A stretch of 64,000 nucleotides of DNA from Confluentibacter citreus (GTDB taxonomy: Bacteria > Bacteroidota > Bacteroidia > Flavobacteriales > Flavobacteriaceae): the NCBI RefSeq assembly GCF_002807055.1, contig NZ_NIXN01000004.1, positions 1 to 64,000 of the forward strand, read 5' to 3'. Both the position numbers and the translations under genes were made by a program. Position 1 is the stretch's first letter. Each line of letters starts with the position of its first letter. Shown in pieces: positions 28,076-38,488 of this stretch. Under the pieces are notes generated by a model. The model did no database searches and was not told the DNA's origin. It saw nothing but the letters and a program-made list of their open reading frames with translations.

Positions 28076-28989
28076 TTAATGAAATTCTGTCTAAACTCTA
28101 ATGGTGATTGATTGGTTTTACTTTTAAACAATTTGCTAAACGATTGCGAATGCTCGAAACCCAGTTGAAAGGCAATTTCGCTAATCGATAATTGGGTTGT
28201 TGAAAGTTGTTCTTTCGCCTTTTCAATTAATTTTTCGTGAATATGTTGCTGGGTAGTTTGTCCCGTTACATGTTTTAAAGTGCTGCTTAAATAATTGGGT
28301 GATACATGGAGTTGCTCTGCGATATAGTGCACGGAAGGCAAGCCAATAACAGTATCGCTATTAAAATAATTGGTTAAAACCTTTTCTAAAGCTTGCAATA
28401 GATTATGATTGCTTTTTTGTCGCGTTATAAACTGACGCTCGTAAAAGCGTTGGGCATAATTGAGCAATAATTCTATTTGAGAAATGATTATACTTTGGCT
28501 AAACTTATCAATATTTGATTGGTATTCCTGTTTGATATTCTTAAAAATATCAGCGATGATTTTTTCTTCTTTCTCCGATAGAAACAGGGCTTCGTTGATT
28601 GAATAATTAAAAAAATCGTAGTTTTTAATGGAAGTTGCTAAAGGCGTATTCCAAATAAAATCTGGATGGATTAGTAAAATCCACCCAGAAGGCTTTTTAT
28701 TGGAATCGTTAGGAACATATTTAATATTCAATAACTGGTTAGGTGCAAAAAAAGACATTAACCCATCATTGAAATCATAGCTTTGCTGACCGTAACGATA
28801 CGTTCCAGGGACATCTTTTTTAAGTGCTATGGAATAATAGGTTTGCAACCAGCTTACATCATCATGTTTTGGTGAATGTATGATGCCGCTGTAATCAATC
28901 ACACTAATCAATGGATGTTCTGGCTTAGGTAATTGCCTAATATCATGAAACTCACTAATGGAATTGATTTTTATGATCTTGCTTTTCAT
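28072..28989 (-). CDS. AraC family transcriptional regulator
   Basis: The N-terminal ~190 residues form a cupin-like ligand domain (SVIDYSGIIHSPKHDD, FFAPNQLLNI). The C-terminal ~105 residues carry the AraC double helix-turn-helix (YIAEQLHVSPNYLSSTLKH, IAFQLGFEHSQSFSKLFK). This soluble-type member lies 9 bases after the second SDR and in the same direction, so it is co-transcribed with it and is a plausible controller of one or both SDR genes (inference). Confidence 0.92.
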   Translation of the reverse strand: MKSKIIKINSISEFHDIRQLPKPEHPLISVIDYSGIIHSPKHDDVSWLQTYYSIALKKDVPGTYRYGQQSYDFNDGLMSFFAPNQLLNIKYVPNDSNKKPSGWILLIHPDFIWNTPLATSIKNYDFFNYSINEALFLSEKEEKIIADIFKNIKQEYQSNIDKFSQSIIISQIELLLNYAQRFYERQFITRQKSNHNLLQALEKVLTNYFNSDTVIGLPSVHYIAEQLHVSPNYLSSTLKHVTGQTTQQHIHEKLIEKAKEQLSTTQLSISEIAFQLGFEHSQSFSKLFKSKTNQSPLEFRQNFIN

Positions 28990-28998
28990 AGTGCAAAT

Positions 28999-29760
28999 TT
29001 AAAGAAATATGCCACCAGAAACTTCCAACCGTTGCCCATTAATCCATTTGGCGTCTTCGGTACATAAGAAAGCGACAACACTTCCAATATCATCAGCTTC
29101 TCCCACACGCCCTAGTGCTGTAAAATTGGCAACCGCTTCTCGTTTTTTCTCATTCGTTTTATTTTCTCCGCCACCAAACTCCGTAGCGATGGCACCAGGT
29201 GCTACCACATTAGCGACGATACGACGCGGTGATAATTCTTTTGCTAAATAGCGTGTAAATACTTCTACAGCACCTTTCATACTTGCATAAGCGGATGCGT
29301 TTGGGAAACTGAAACGTGCTAATCCCGATGAAATATTAATAATTCTACCGCCATCATTTAAAAAAGGCAATGCTTTTTGGGTTAGAAAATAAACACCTTT
29401 GTAATGAATGTTAAACATATCGTCTAAATCGGCCTCGGTAGTGTCCACAAAAGGTTTGTACAGTCCTGTGCCAGCATTATTTATAAGAAAATCGAAGCGC
29501 CCTTCTGTATTTTGGAACTTTAAATAGTTTGAAAGTTGCTTGAAAAAATCATCAAACTCATTGGGTTTACTTGCATCAAGTTGAAATGCTTCGGCTTTTC
29601 TACCTAATTGATGGATTTCAGCAACAACGTCATTGGCAGCATCTTGATTTGAATGATACGTTATAATGACATCTATTCCCTTTTTGGCAATATTAATAGC
29701 CATGTCTCTTCCCAATCCTCTGCTTCCGCCCGTTATTAATGCAATTTTAGTTTCTGTCAT
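28999..29760 (-). CDS. SDR family NAD(P)-dependent oxidoreductase, copy 2
   Basis: This has the same length (253 residues) and organisation as copy 1: TGGSRGLGRDMA cofactor loop, NNAGTGLYKP, INISSGLARFSFPNASAYAS and MKGAVEVFTRYLAKEL containing the Ser-Tyr-Lys set, and C-terminal INGQRLEVSGGIFL. It is the first gene of an operon with the AraC regulator. The many shared substitution-free blocks with copy 1 show gene duplication. Substrate is unknown. Confidence 0.92.
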   Translation of the reverse strand: MTETKIALITGGSRGLGRDMAINIAKKGIDVIITYHSNQDAANDVVAEIHQLGRKAEAFQLDASKPNEFDDFFKQLSNYLKFQNTEGRFDFLINNAGTGLYKPFVDTTEADLDDMFNIHYKGVYFLTQKALPFLNDGGRIINISSGLARFSFPNASAYASMKGAVEVFTRYLAKELSPRRIVANVVAPGAIATEFGGGENKTNEKKREAVANFTALGRVGEADDIGSVVAFLCTEDAKWINGQRLEVSGGIFL

Positions 29761-29877
29761 GTTATGTGTTTTTAATATTCATTACAAATTTCGTTAATAG
29801 ATATTGAATGAATGTAGCCAAATCTTTGTGTTTTGTAGCCGAAATTGTTACTTATGTCTAATTTGGTTATTTCATAA

Positions 29878-29905
29878 AAAACGCCAACTAAATTGTTGGC
29901 GTTTT
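29878..29905 (-). terminator. Rho-independent terminator after the enolase-superfamily gene
   Basis: A perfect 11-bp stem AAAACGCCAAC/GTTGGCGTTTT has a 6-base loop, with a T run on the minus strand. It is 24 bases beyond the stop at 29929. It would also work on the plus strand. Confidence 0.8.
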
Positions 29906-29928
29906 GTTTTCATTTAAATAGTTTTCCA

Positions 29929-31200
29929 TTAATCCCACCAAGTTTCACCTTTAACCAAATATTTCTCTTTAATGAGTTTTTCATTCAGTTCAATACCAAA
30001 ACCAGGTCGGTCACTTAATTGAATATGGCCTTTTACAATCATTTCTTTATCATAGCCTAATACATCTGGATCGCCATTAATACCACGACCAGCACGATTC
30101 ATAGGGTTAAAAATGAAGGCTTCATGAGCGACAAACTCCCTTACCGATGCTGCAAAATTAGCCGATGCAATAGTAGCAATCGGGCCTGCTACATTATGCG
30201 TACACACAGGCATGTAATATAGTTCTGCTAGGTCGGCAATCTTTTTAGCTTCCAGTAAACCACCAGCCATGGAGACATCAATTTCAATCATGTTTACCCC
30301 TTGGTTCACGATAAATGGACGGAAATCATCACGTGTGTATAGATTTTCACCAGTTAAAACAGGAACAGGCGATTGTTCGGTCAGCTTTACCCATTGCTCA
30401 TTGTAAGCTATAGGCAGCGGATCTTCAATCCATGCTGGACGCATCGGTGCTACGGCACGGCAAAGGCGCAGGGAACTGTCAAAATCGAATTCCCAATGGC
30501 AATGCACGGCAATATCAAATTCAGTCCCCAAAGCTTCACGCATGTTATTAAAACCTTTGGCAATAGTATCCACTCCAGTATTGGATAATCGGCGGTTGTT
30601 CAAACTGTTCCATCGTTGGTCACGATCGATATCGCTTTTACAAGCCGTCCACCCTTGGTTTTTCATCAGTTCGGCAAATTCCTGTACGGAATCTTTTTCC
30701 AGCATATTTCTGGGTCTGGCGGAGGCATAGGCACGGACTTCATTCACATGCGCACCTCCACCTAATATTTTACGGACGGGTTGGTCGGTGATTTTACCAA
30801 TCAAATCCCAAAGGGCAAATTCTACACCCGTAATGGCGTGCGTTGCCAAACCGTGATTGCCACCGTAGTACGACGTTCTGGTACTCATTTTAAAGACTAA
30901 ATATTCTAAATCCATAGGGTCTTTACCCATTAAAATGGGTTTACAAACATTCAGAACAATGTCTTTTGCGCCATGTCCGTTTTCGTCGTGGTGGCATTCG
31001 CCAATACCCACTAAACCGGCATCGGTAGTGATTTTTACTATCGGACTTACACGCATACTACCCATTTGGGTAAGGACACATTTAACGTCTGTTATTTTTA
31101 CTTTTTTAGCTAGCGGATTTGCCCAAAGGTTATAATAGGGCGTAAACATCATGGCAGGTGCGGTAATGGCCATGTTGCGAATAAACGTTCGTCTTTTCAT
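29929..31200 (-). CDS. Mandelate racemase/enolase-superfamily dehydratase with Tat-like signal
   Basis: This 423-residue protein starts with a Tat-like signal (MKRRTFIRNMAITAPAMMF), implying export. The N-terminal capping domain (about 35-150) and the TIM barrel are complete. WIEDPLP and LTGENLY give the second and third metal-ligand Glu, and CTHNVAGPI the catalytic His seen in galactonate dehydratase-like members. Where DgoD has D-F-H, this protein has HCHWEFD, so the first ligand Asp looks replaced by His. It probably dehydrates or epimerises a sugar acid. It is co-oriented with the isomerase-like gene 62 bases upstream. Confidence 0.88.
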   Translation of the reverse strand: MKRRTFIRNMAITAPAMMFTPYYNLWANPLAKKVKITDVKCVLTQMGSMRVSPIVKITTDAGLVGIGECHHDENGHGAKDIVLNVCKPILMGKDPMDLEYLVFKMSTRTSYYGGNHGLATHAITGVEFALWDLIGKITDQPVRKILGGGAHVNEVRAYASARPRNMLEKDSVQEFAELMKNQGWTACKSDIDRDQRWNSLNNRRLSNTGVDTIAKGFNNMREALGTEFDIAVHCHWEFDFDSSLRLCRAVAPMRPAWIEDPLPIAYNEQWVKLTEQSPVPVLTGENLYTRDDFRPFIVNQGVNMIEIDVSMAGGLLEAKKIADLAELYYMPVCTHNVAGPIATIASANFAASVREFVAHEAFIFNPMNRAGRGINGDPDVLGYDKEMIVKGHIQLSDRPGFGIELNEKLIKEKYLVKGETWWD

Positions 31201-31262
31201 TTTTAGTTTAGTTTGAGTTTGATCAATAAATATAAAAAAATAAAGTAATCAGTTATTTGGAA

Positions 31263-32132
31263 CTATACATCACATATGGTAACACCTTGTTTTAAAGCAG
31301 CGATAGGGTCATCCCATGAAGGCACAAACTCTTGGGCAACATAGCCTTTGTAGCCTGTTTTTAAAATGGCTTTCATAATGGCGGGGTAAAATAGCTCTTG
31401 GGTGTCGTCAATTTCATGCCGTCCCGGGTTTCCTCCTGTGTGGTAATGACCGATGTATTGGTGATAATCTTGAATGTTTCTAATGATATCACCTTCCATG
31501 ATTTGCATATGGTAAATATCGTATAAAAGTTTTATATGATTGGAGTTCAGTTTTTTACAGAGTGCTACGCCCCAAGCCGTGTGATCGCACATATAATCTT
31601 TATGATCTACTTTGGAGTTGAGTAGTTCCATCTGTAAAACAACACCATGCTTTTCTGCAAGTGGTAGAATTTGTTTCAAACCAGTTACACAGTTTTTTAG
31701 ACCAACAGAATCATCCATGCCTCTGCGATTGCCACTAAAGCAAATAAGGTTGGTATAACCGGCTTTTGCTACTTTTGGAATCATTTCGGAATAATTTTTA
31801 ATCAATTGCGCATGGAATTTGGTGTCGCACCAACCATCGGATAGACCAAGTTCTGCTCCCCAGCACATGGAGGCATGGATGTTATATTTTTTCAATAGAG
31901 GCCAATCTTCAGGGCCAACCAAATCCATGGCTTTTATGCCTAGGTTATTGAAATGTTGTAATAATTTCTCTAAGGGAATGTCTTTGTAGCACCATCGACA
32001 GGCACTGTGATGTATATTATTTTTCAATTTTGAGGATTTTTGCTGGAGGCTGGTAGCGGGGAAAGCATCTAAGTGGGTTAAGGTGCCTACTGAGACTGCC
32101 ATGGTTGAGGCAATAAATGTCCGTCTTTTCAT
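31263..32132 (-). CDS. Hydroxypyruvate isomerase-like TIM-barrel protein with Tat-like signal
   Basis: A Tat-like leader (MKRRTFIASTMAVSVGTLTHL) precedes an AP-endonuclease-2/Hyi-type barrel. The metal and catalytic positions are visible as QMELLNSK (Glu), YDIYHMQIMEGD (Asp, His), IGHYHTGGNPGRHEID (His) and VAQEFVPSWD (Glu). The cytoplasmic Hyi enzyme interconverts hydroxypyruvate and tartronate semialdehyde, but exported relatives in Bacteroidota are of unknown substrate. It lies between the CE15 esterase and the dehydratase. Confidence 0.85.
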   Translation of the reverse strand: MKRRTFIASTMAVSVGTLTHLDAFPATSLQQKSSKLKNNIHHSACRWCYKDIPLEKLLQHFNNLGIKAMDLVGPEDWPLLKKYNIHASMCWGAELGLSDGWCDTKFHAQLIKNYSEMIPKVAKAGYTNLICFSGNRRGMDDSVGLKNCVTGLKQILPLAEKHGVVLQMELLNSKVDHKDYMCDHTAWGVALCKKLNSNHIKLLYDIYHMQIMEGDIIRNIQDYHQYIGHYHTGGNPGRHEIDDTQELFYPAIMKAILKTGYKGYVAQEFVPSWDDPIAALKQGVTICDV

Positions 32133-32163
32133 TTTTGGTTTAGTTTAGTTTCTAAATATAAAA

Positions 32164-32188
32164 AACTCCAGCGTAAAACGTTGGAGTT
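32164..32188 (-). terminator. Rho-independent terminator after the CE15 esterase
   Basis: A 10-bp stem AACTCCAGCG/CGTTGGAGTT (one G-T pair) with loop TAAAA is followed on the minus strand by TTTTT. It lies 28 bases after the stop at 32217 and before the next gene, so esterase transcripts may end here. Confidence 0.75.
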
Positions 32189-32216
32189 CAAAAGTTAAAA
32201 TTTTATAGGTCTTATA

Positions 32217-33755
32217 TTAATTAGGTTTATAGCCTAATTTCTGACTTGCCCAAGGAATAAAATGTTGAAAGTTCGGTGCATCGGTATGTCCGCCATCATG
32301 TTGTCTCCATGCCAATTCACCATCAAGCATGCCGGTTAACATAGGAGGCATCACTTCTTTATTATAATCATTGGAAACACCTAAATCTTTTACACCTAGC
32401 AATTTAAATACAGAACCCGCGGCAATGGTTGCTTGATAACTTCCTTTTTGATCCAACCAAAGTGCATCCCCTTTTTCTGGAATGCCATAACTAATAAACG
32501 TTAATTTAGGAGCGGCTAATGCAAGAAGTTGATGGGAATCAACCGATAAATCACAACCCGTCATTTTTCCTAATTTTCCTTTTTCAGCTGAATATTTAAT
32601 GTAGTTACCAGCCATCCAATGATATTCGCCAGAGCTACCAAGGTTTTCAACCGCTTCACCAAATACGCGACGGTGTAGTGTAGCACCACCTTTACCAGAA
32701 GAACCAATCAGTCCTAAAGCAAAACTCGGCTCCAAAGCCAAGGTGACCAAAGCGGCTTTTCCATAACGGGAAACGCCTTCAATACCTACTTTTTTAGCAT
32801 CTACCAAGGGATCCGTTTCTAAATAATCCAATCCGCGAGCAGCGCCCCAAGCCCAAGCTCGAAGTGAACCCCATTGTTCTGGAGTACGTGGTTGGCCTTT
32901 GTTTACTAATCCAATAATACCTCTTGTAAGTCCAGCACCATTATCAGCTTGGATACTACCCGTTGAAATGGTAGCATAGCCCCAACCTGCGGCCAGTAAT
33001 TGCTCGGTTGGCGGTGAGTTGCCATCTACAGGAGGTGCAAAAAAGCTTGGTCCCGCCAATCTGGTGATGGGATTGTATGCAGGATATTTGTTGAAAATAG
33101 CTTCCATTTCTGGGTCACTAGCAATCATCATGCTTTTAAAGGATTTATTTATTTTTTCAAGATCTTCTGGAGATGGTTGTGCCGGTGCTGGTAATTGTGG
33201 ATTTCCAAACATCATAAGCACAGGAACAGGACCTTTTACATTTGTGGGTATAACCACTACCATTTCTATATCTACATTAATTAGTGGATAGGCACTATTA
33301 TCGACATGGCCAACTAATTTTTTTGCAATAACTGGAATACGTCCAACACGCTCGTTATCCACAATTTCTACTTTCCAGGTTACATTTGGTACGTTATCAG
33401 GAATGCGTCCATAAACTTCACGCTCGAATACTTCAACCAATTCTGGTCTTCGGGTATTCCACCACATATCCGGAGTAGTTACTTTTTTGCCTTTGCTGGT
33501 TACTAAAATCTCAGGTAATTCTGGACATGGGTTAGCTAAAGCTTCATCATAATTTGCCGAGTTTGGATTTGTAGGATCTCCACTTTTACCGGGTCTTACT
33601 TCGGTAATGCCCAATTGTTGCATCATATTGGCATGGTCTTCTTGCGCTGTAAATGTGGTTAAAGGAGGGTGTTTACTGGTGTCTATTGGCGTGTTTTGCG
33701 CTATTGTAATATGGATGGCGCTTAACATCATCATGGATAGTACTAGTTGTTTCAT
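32217..33755 (-). CDS. CE15-type glucuronoyl esterase / acetylxylan-esterase-like hydrolase
   Basis: Signal peptide MKQLVLSMMMLSAIHITIAQ. The alpha/beta-hydrolase core carries the CE15 nucleophile signature GVSRYGKAA with Ser at about residue 329 (bacterial form of G-C-S-R-x-G), an upstream YATISTGSIQADNGAG region, RAWAWGAARGLDYLE, and a catalytic His near the end (HDGGHTDAPNFQHFIPWA). The family cleaves the ester between lignin alcohols or similar groups and 4-O-methyl-glucuronic acid on xylan. It would act in the periplasm or at the surface. With the two downstream sugar-acid enzymes it forms a uronate-glycan locus. Confidence 0.88.
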   Translation of the reverse strand: MKQLVLSMMMLSAIHITIAQNTPIDTSKHPPLTTFTAQEDHANMMQQLGITEVRPGKSGDPTNPNSANYDEALANPCPELPEILVTSKGKKVTTPDMWWNTRRPELVEVFEREVYGRIPDNVPNVTWKVEIVDNERVGRIPVIAKKLVGHVDNSAYPLINVDIEMVVVIPTNVKGPVPVLMMFGNPQLPAPAQPSPEDLEKINKSFKSMMIASDPEMEAIFNKYPAYNPITRLAGPSFFAPPVDGNSPPTEQLLAAGWGYATISTGSIQADNGAGLTRGIIGLVNKGQPRTPEQWGSLRAWAWGAARGLDYLETDPLVDAKKVGIEGVSRYGKAALVTLALEPSFALGLIGSSGKGGATLHRRVFGEAVENLGSSGEYHWMAGNYIKYSAEKGKLGKMTGCDLSVDSHQLLALAAPKLTFISYGIPEKGDALWLDQKGSYQATIAAGSVFKLLGVKDLGVSNDYNKEVMPPMLTGMLDGELAWRQHDGGHTDAPNFQHFIPWASQKLGYKPN

Positions 33756-33946
33756 AATGTTATTTAGTTAGTTTTTAGGTGGTAGATAAAACTAAACTTT
33801 TTTTATAAGCTCAATAAAAAAAATATGTTAAAATATATTTGGTTTATAATTGTAGATTTGAGACAGGTTACGACATCCTGTTAGCATTGGATTTTGCGTT
33901 TTATTAAAAACAATGCCCTAAGTTTCGCCTTCCCGTTTCATTTTTC

Positions 33947-33954
33947 TACTTTTG
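33947..33954 (+). promoter_or_regulatory. -7 element of the ABC-F gene
   Basis: TACTTTTG matches TAnnTTTG and lies 20 bases before the ATG at 33975. Only a TTTC is present near the -33 position. Confidence 0.5.
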
Positions 33955-33965
33955 CAAAAAAATAA

Positions 33966-35600
<1,635 letters not shown>

Positions 35601-35603
35601 TTT

Positions 35604-35635
35604 TTTGTCATTTCTGCTTTCACAGGAATGACAAA
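35604..35635. terminator. Hairpin between convergent ABC-F and DUF2007 genes
   Basis: A 13-bp stem TTTGTCATTTCTG/CAGGAATGACAAA (one G-T pair) with a 6-base loop lies exactly between the two stop codons. It lacks a strong T run after the stem on either strand, so it could be a terminator or a member of a dispersed TCATTCCTG-type palindrome. Confidence 0.5.
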
Positions 35636-35872
35636 TTATGACTGAAATTCAGCAGTAACGCTTTCAACAACTTCAACAGCTTTGTTAAGTTCGTCCTTAT
35701 GGACGTAAATTTCTTGAAGTCCTTGAATGGATGCCCCAAAACCAGCTAAACGTCCAGATTCCGTTTCATCTTTTACAACGGGGTTGATGCCAATATGATT
35801 TAGTTTCTCTGAGATACGTTGTACGATGATGAAATTTCCAGTAAATATTTTTATATAATTAGAATCCGACAT
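35636..35872 (-). CDS. DUF2007 domain protein
   Basis: This 78-residue cytoplasmic protein has the DUF2007 (putative signal-transducing/PII-like fold) pattern: YIKIFTGNFIIVQRISEKL, GINPVVKDE and an EIYVHKDELNKA strand-helix. Its role is unknown. It is a single gene between two terminator-like hairpins, downstream of pheT in the same direction but separated from it by the strong terminator at 35903-35940. Confidence 0.85.
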   Translation of the reverse strand: MSDSNYIKIFTGNFIIVQRISEKLNHIGINPVVKDETESGRLAGFGASIQGLQEIYVHKDELNKAVEVVESVTAEFQS

Positions 35873-35902
35873 ATTTTTTAGTTTAGTGTTTCCTAAATAT
35901 AC

Positions 35903-35940
35903 AAAATAATAAAGCCAGTTTTAGCTGGCTTTATTATTTT
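35903..35940 (-). terminator. Strong terminator after pheT
   Basis: A perfect 16-bp stem AAAATAATAAAGCCAG/CTGGCTTTATTATTTT with a 6-base loop gives a T-rich 3' arm on both strands. It is 23 bases after the pheT stop at 35964. Confidence 0.85.
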
Positions 35941-35963
35941 ATTAACACTAACAAATCTTGTGA

Positions 35964-38390
35964 TTATCTCAATTCAGCACCTAATTGGCTTTCAAATTGT
36001 TTTTGAAGCGTACTCATGATGTTATCAATTTGCTTATCGGTAAGGGTGTTGTTTTCGTCTTGTAATGTAAAACTAACCGCATAGCTTTTTTTGCCTTGAG
36101 GTAGATTCTTCCCTTGATACACATCAAATAAATTCACGCCTTTAAGCAATTGTTTTTCACTTTGTTTGGCTATTTTGTAAATGGATTCAAACGTGATATT
36201 TTCATCAATTAGCAAAGCGAAATCCCTACGGACTTCGGGATATTTAGGAATGGCTTTAAACTTAATGGCATTCGACTTGATGACTTCTAAAATAGCGTCC
36301 CATTTGATATCAGCAAATAGTACCTCTTGGGAAATATCAAAATGTTTAAGAATGGATTTTTTAACAAGACCAAAATCTACCAATTGTTTTTTTCCTAAAC
36401 CGATGGTTAATCCTTCACTAAATAAATCGTTATTCATAGGGGTTTCAACATATCTTGAAATTCCTAATCGTTCTAATAAAGCATTAATAGTTCCTTTAAG
36501 AAAAAAGAAATCGCTTTTTTCGTTTGGAGCATGCCAATGTTCCTGGTTTTTATTACCTGTTACAAAAACGGTAAGGTGTTTGAATTCTTCTCGTTTGTCA
36601 TTGTAAACATGATAGGTTTTTCCAAATTCGAACAGTTTCAAATCACCACGTTTTCTATTGATATTATATGAAAGCGCTTCCAGTCCAGAAAACAATAAAG
36701 ATTGTCTTAAAACGGATAAGTCGCCACTTAGCGGATTTAATATGGTAATGTTATGTTCCTCTTTTAATTGGTCGCTTAAAGCTGTATAGTTAGGCGTCGT
36801 AAGCGAGTTAGCCATAATCTCCAAAAAGCCTTGTGCGGCTAATTGATTGCCAACGATGTTTTGTATTTTATGATCTTCAAAACGAGAGGAAGTGGAAACC
36901 GAAGCATTTAGTTTTTCGGTTACTTGAATATTATTATAGCCATAAACACGCAGAATCTCTTCAATAATATCTGCTTCGCGAAGCACATCATTTCTATAAG
37001 CTGGTACCGTTAAACCTAAGCCAGTTTCTGTTACATTATTTATTTTGATTTCTAACGACGTTAAAATACGCTTAATAGTTTCCTTAGGAATTTCTTCACC
37101 AATTAACTTTTTGGCATTTTCAAAACTTAAACGTACTTGAAAATCCTCAATTTTTTTAGGATAAATATCAATAATATCACTTGTAATTTCGCCACCAGCA
37201 ACTTCCTGAATCAGTAATGCAGCGCTTTTTAGCGCATATTCGGTAATATTAGGGTCAATACCTCGTTCAAACCTAAAAGAGGCATCGGTATTCAATCCGT
37301 GTCGCTTTGCGGATTTCCGAATACTTACAGGATTAAAATAAGCACTTTCTAAGAAAATGCTTGTAGTGTTTTCTGAAACACCGGAATGGATACCACCAAA
37401 AACACCAGCAATGCACATGGGTTTTTCGGCATCACAAATCATTAAATCATCTTCGTGCAGTTCACGTTCAACACCATCAAGGGTTGTGAATTTTGTTCCA
37501 GAAGGTACTGTTTTGACTTCAATTTTATTACCTGAAATTTTAGCGGCATCAAAGGCATGGAGCGGCTGGCCTAAATCGTGCAATACATAATTAGTAGCAT
37601 CTACAATGTTATTTATCGGCTTTAATCCAATAGCTCTAAGGCGGTTTTGCAACCAAATAGGGGATGTTTCTACTTTTATTCCAGAAATGGTTAAGCCACA
37701 GTAACGAGGTGCCAATTCTTTATTTTTAACATCAACATCTATTTTTAATGTTCTACTATCAATATGAAAAGCGCTCACAGAGGGTGTGATAAACTCTAAA
37801 GTAATATCTTTTTGAATCAACCCCGCTTTTAAATCACGCGCAGTTCCTAAATGACTCATGGCATCTGCTCTATTAGGGGTTAATCCGATTTCAAAAACAT
37901 GATCGTTTTCAACATCAAAAATATCTGCTACAGGTGTGCCTACTTTACACGATTCATCAAGTACCAAAATACCTTCGTGCGATGCCCCTAAACTAAGCTC
38001 GTCTTCAGCACAAATCATCCCATGACTTTCTTCACCACGAATATTTCCTTTTTTAATGGTCCAAGATTCACCTTCTTTGGAGTAGAGTACAGTTCCAATA
38101 GTGGCGACGGGTACTTTTTGACCAACAGCTACATTTGGAGCGCCACAGACAATTTGCAAGGGATTTTCTTCTCCAGTATTAACGGTTGTTATTCTTAATT
38201 TATCCGCATTGGGGTGTTTAATACACGTTAAAACCTCTCCAACCACAACACCTTCTAGTCCACCTTTTACAGATTGATAGGACTCAATGCCTTCAACCTC
38301 AAGGCCTAAGTCTGTCAGCAATTCGGCAGTTTGTTCAGGTGTCCAATCAATCTTTATAAATTGTTTTAACCAATTGTATGAAATCTTCAT
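35964..38390 (-). CDS. pheT: Phenylalanine--tRNA ligase beta subunit
   Basis: This 808-residue protein matches bacterial PheT throughout: N-terminal tRNA-binding domain (about 39-150, VVVGEVLTCIKHPNADKL), B3/B4 editing region (about 215-390), B5 domain with VPAYRNDVLREADIIEEILR, class II-like catalytic-fold module (FEFGKTYHVY), and C-terminal FDX-ACB domain (PKYPEVRRDFALLIDENI). It pairs with PheS to charge tRNA-Phe. pheS is not adjacent. It has its own promoter (38417-38447) and terminator. Confidence 0.97.
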   Translation of the reverse strand: MKISYNWLKQFIKIDWTPEQTAELLTDLGLEVEGIESYQSVKGGLEGVVVGEVLTCIKHPNADKLRITTVNTGEENPLQIVCGAPNVAVGQKVPVATIGTVLYSKEGESWTIKKGNIRGEESHGMICAEDELSLGASHEGILVLDESCKVGTPVADIFDVENDHVFEIGLTPNRADAMSHLGTARDLKAGLIQKDITLEFITPSVSAFHIDSRTLKIDVDVKNKELAPRYCGLTISGIKVETSPIWLQNRLRAIGLKPINNIVDATNYVLHDLGQPLHAFDAAKISGNKIEVKTVPSGTKFTTLDGVERELHEDDLMICDAEKPMCIAGVFGGIHSGVSENTTSIFLESAYFNPVSIRKSAKRHGLNTDASFRFERGIDPNITEYALKSAALLIQEVAGGEITSDIIDIYPKKIEDFQVRLSFENAKKLIGEEIPKETIKRILTSLEIKINNVTETGLGLTVPAYRNDVLREADIIEEILRVYGYNNIQVTEKLNASVSTSSRFEDHKIQNIVGNQLAAQGFLEIMANSLTTPNYTALSDQLKEEHNITILNPLSGDLSVLRQSLLFSGLEALSYNINRKRGDLKLFEFGKTYHVYNDKREEFKHLTVFVTGNKNQEHWHAPNEKSDFFFLKGTINALLERLGISRYVETPMNNDLFSEGLTIGLGKKQLVDFGLVKKSILKHFDISQEVLFADIKWDAILEVIKSNAIKFKAIPKYPEVRRDFALLIDENITFESIYKIAKQSEKQLLKGVNLFDVYQGKNLPQGKKSYAVSFTLQDENNTLTDKQIDNIMSTLQKQFESQLGAELR

Positions 38391-38416
38391 GAAATATTAC
38401 TGTTTTAATAAGCTAG

Positions 38417-38447
38417 CAAAGATAAAATATTGAAGCTAGCATTCAAA
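38417..38447 (-). promoter_or_regulatory. pheT promoter
   Basis: On the minus strand TTTG (38444-38447) and TATCTTTG (38417-38424) are 19 bases apart, a full Bacteroidota promoter. The -7 box ends 26 bases before the ATG. The copies of GCTAGC at 38412-38417 and 38435-38440 flank the spacer and could mark a regulator site. Confidence 0.7.
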
Positions 38448-38488
38448 TATTGCTATATAATTTATAGATAAAATAGTAGACTGATTTT

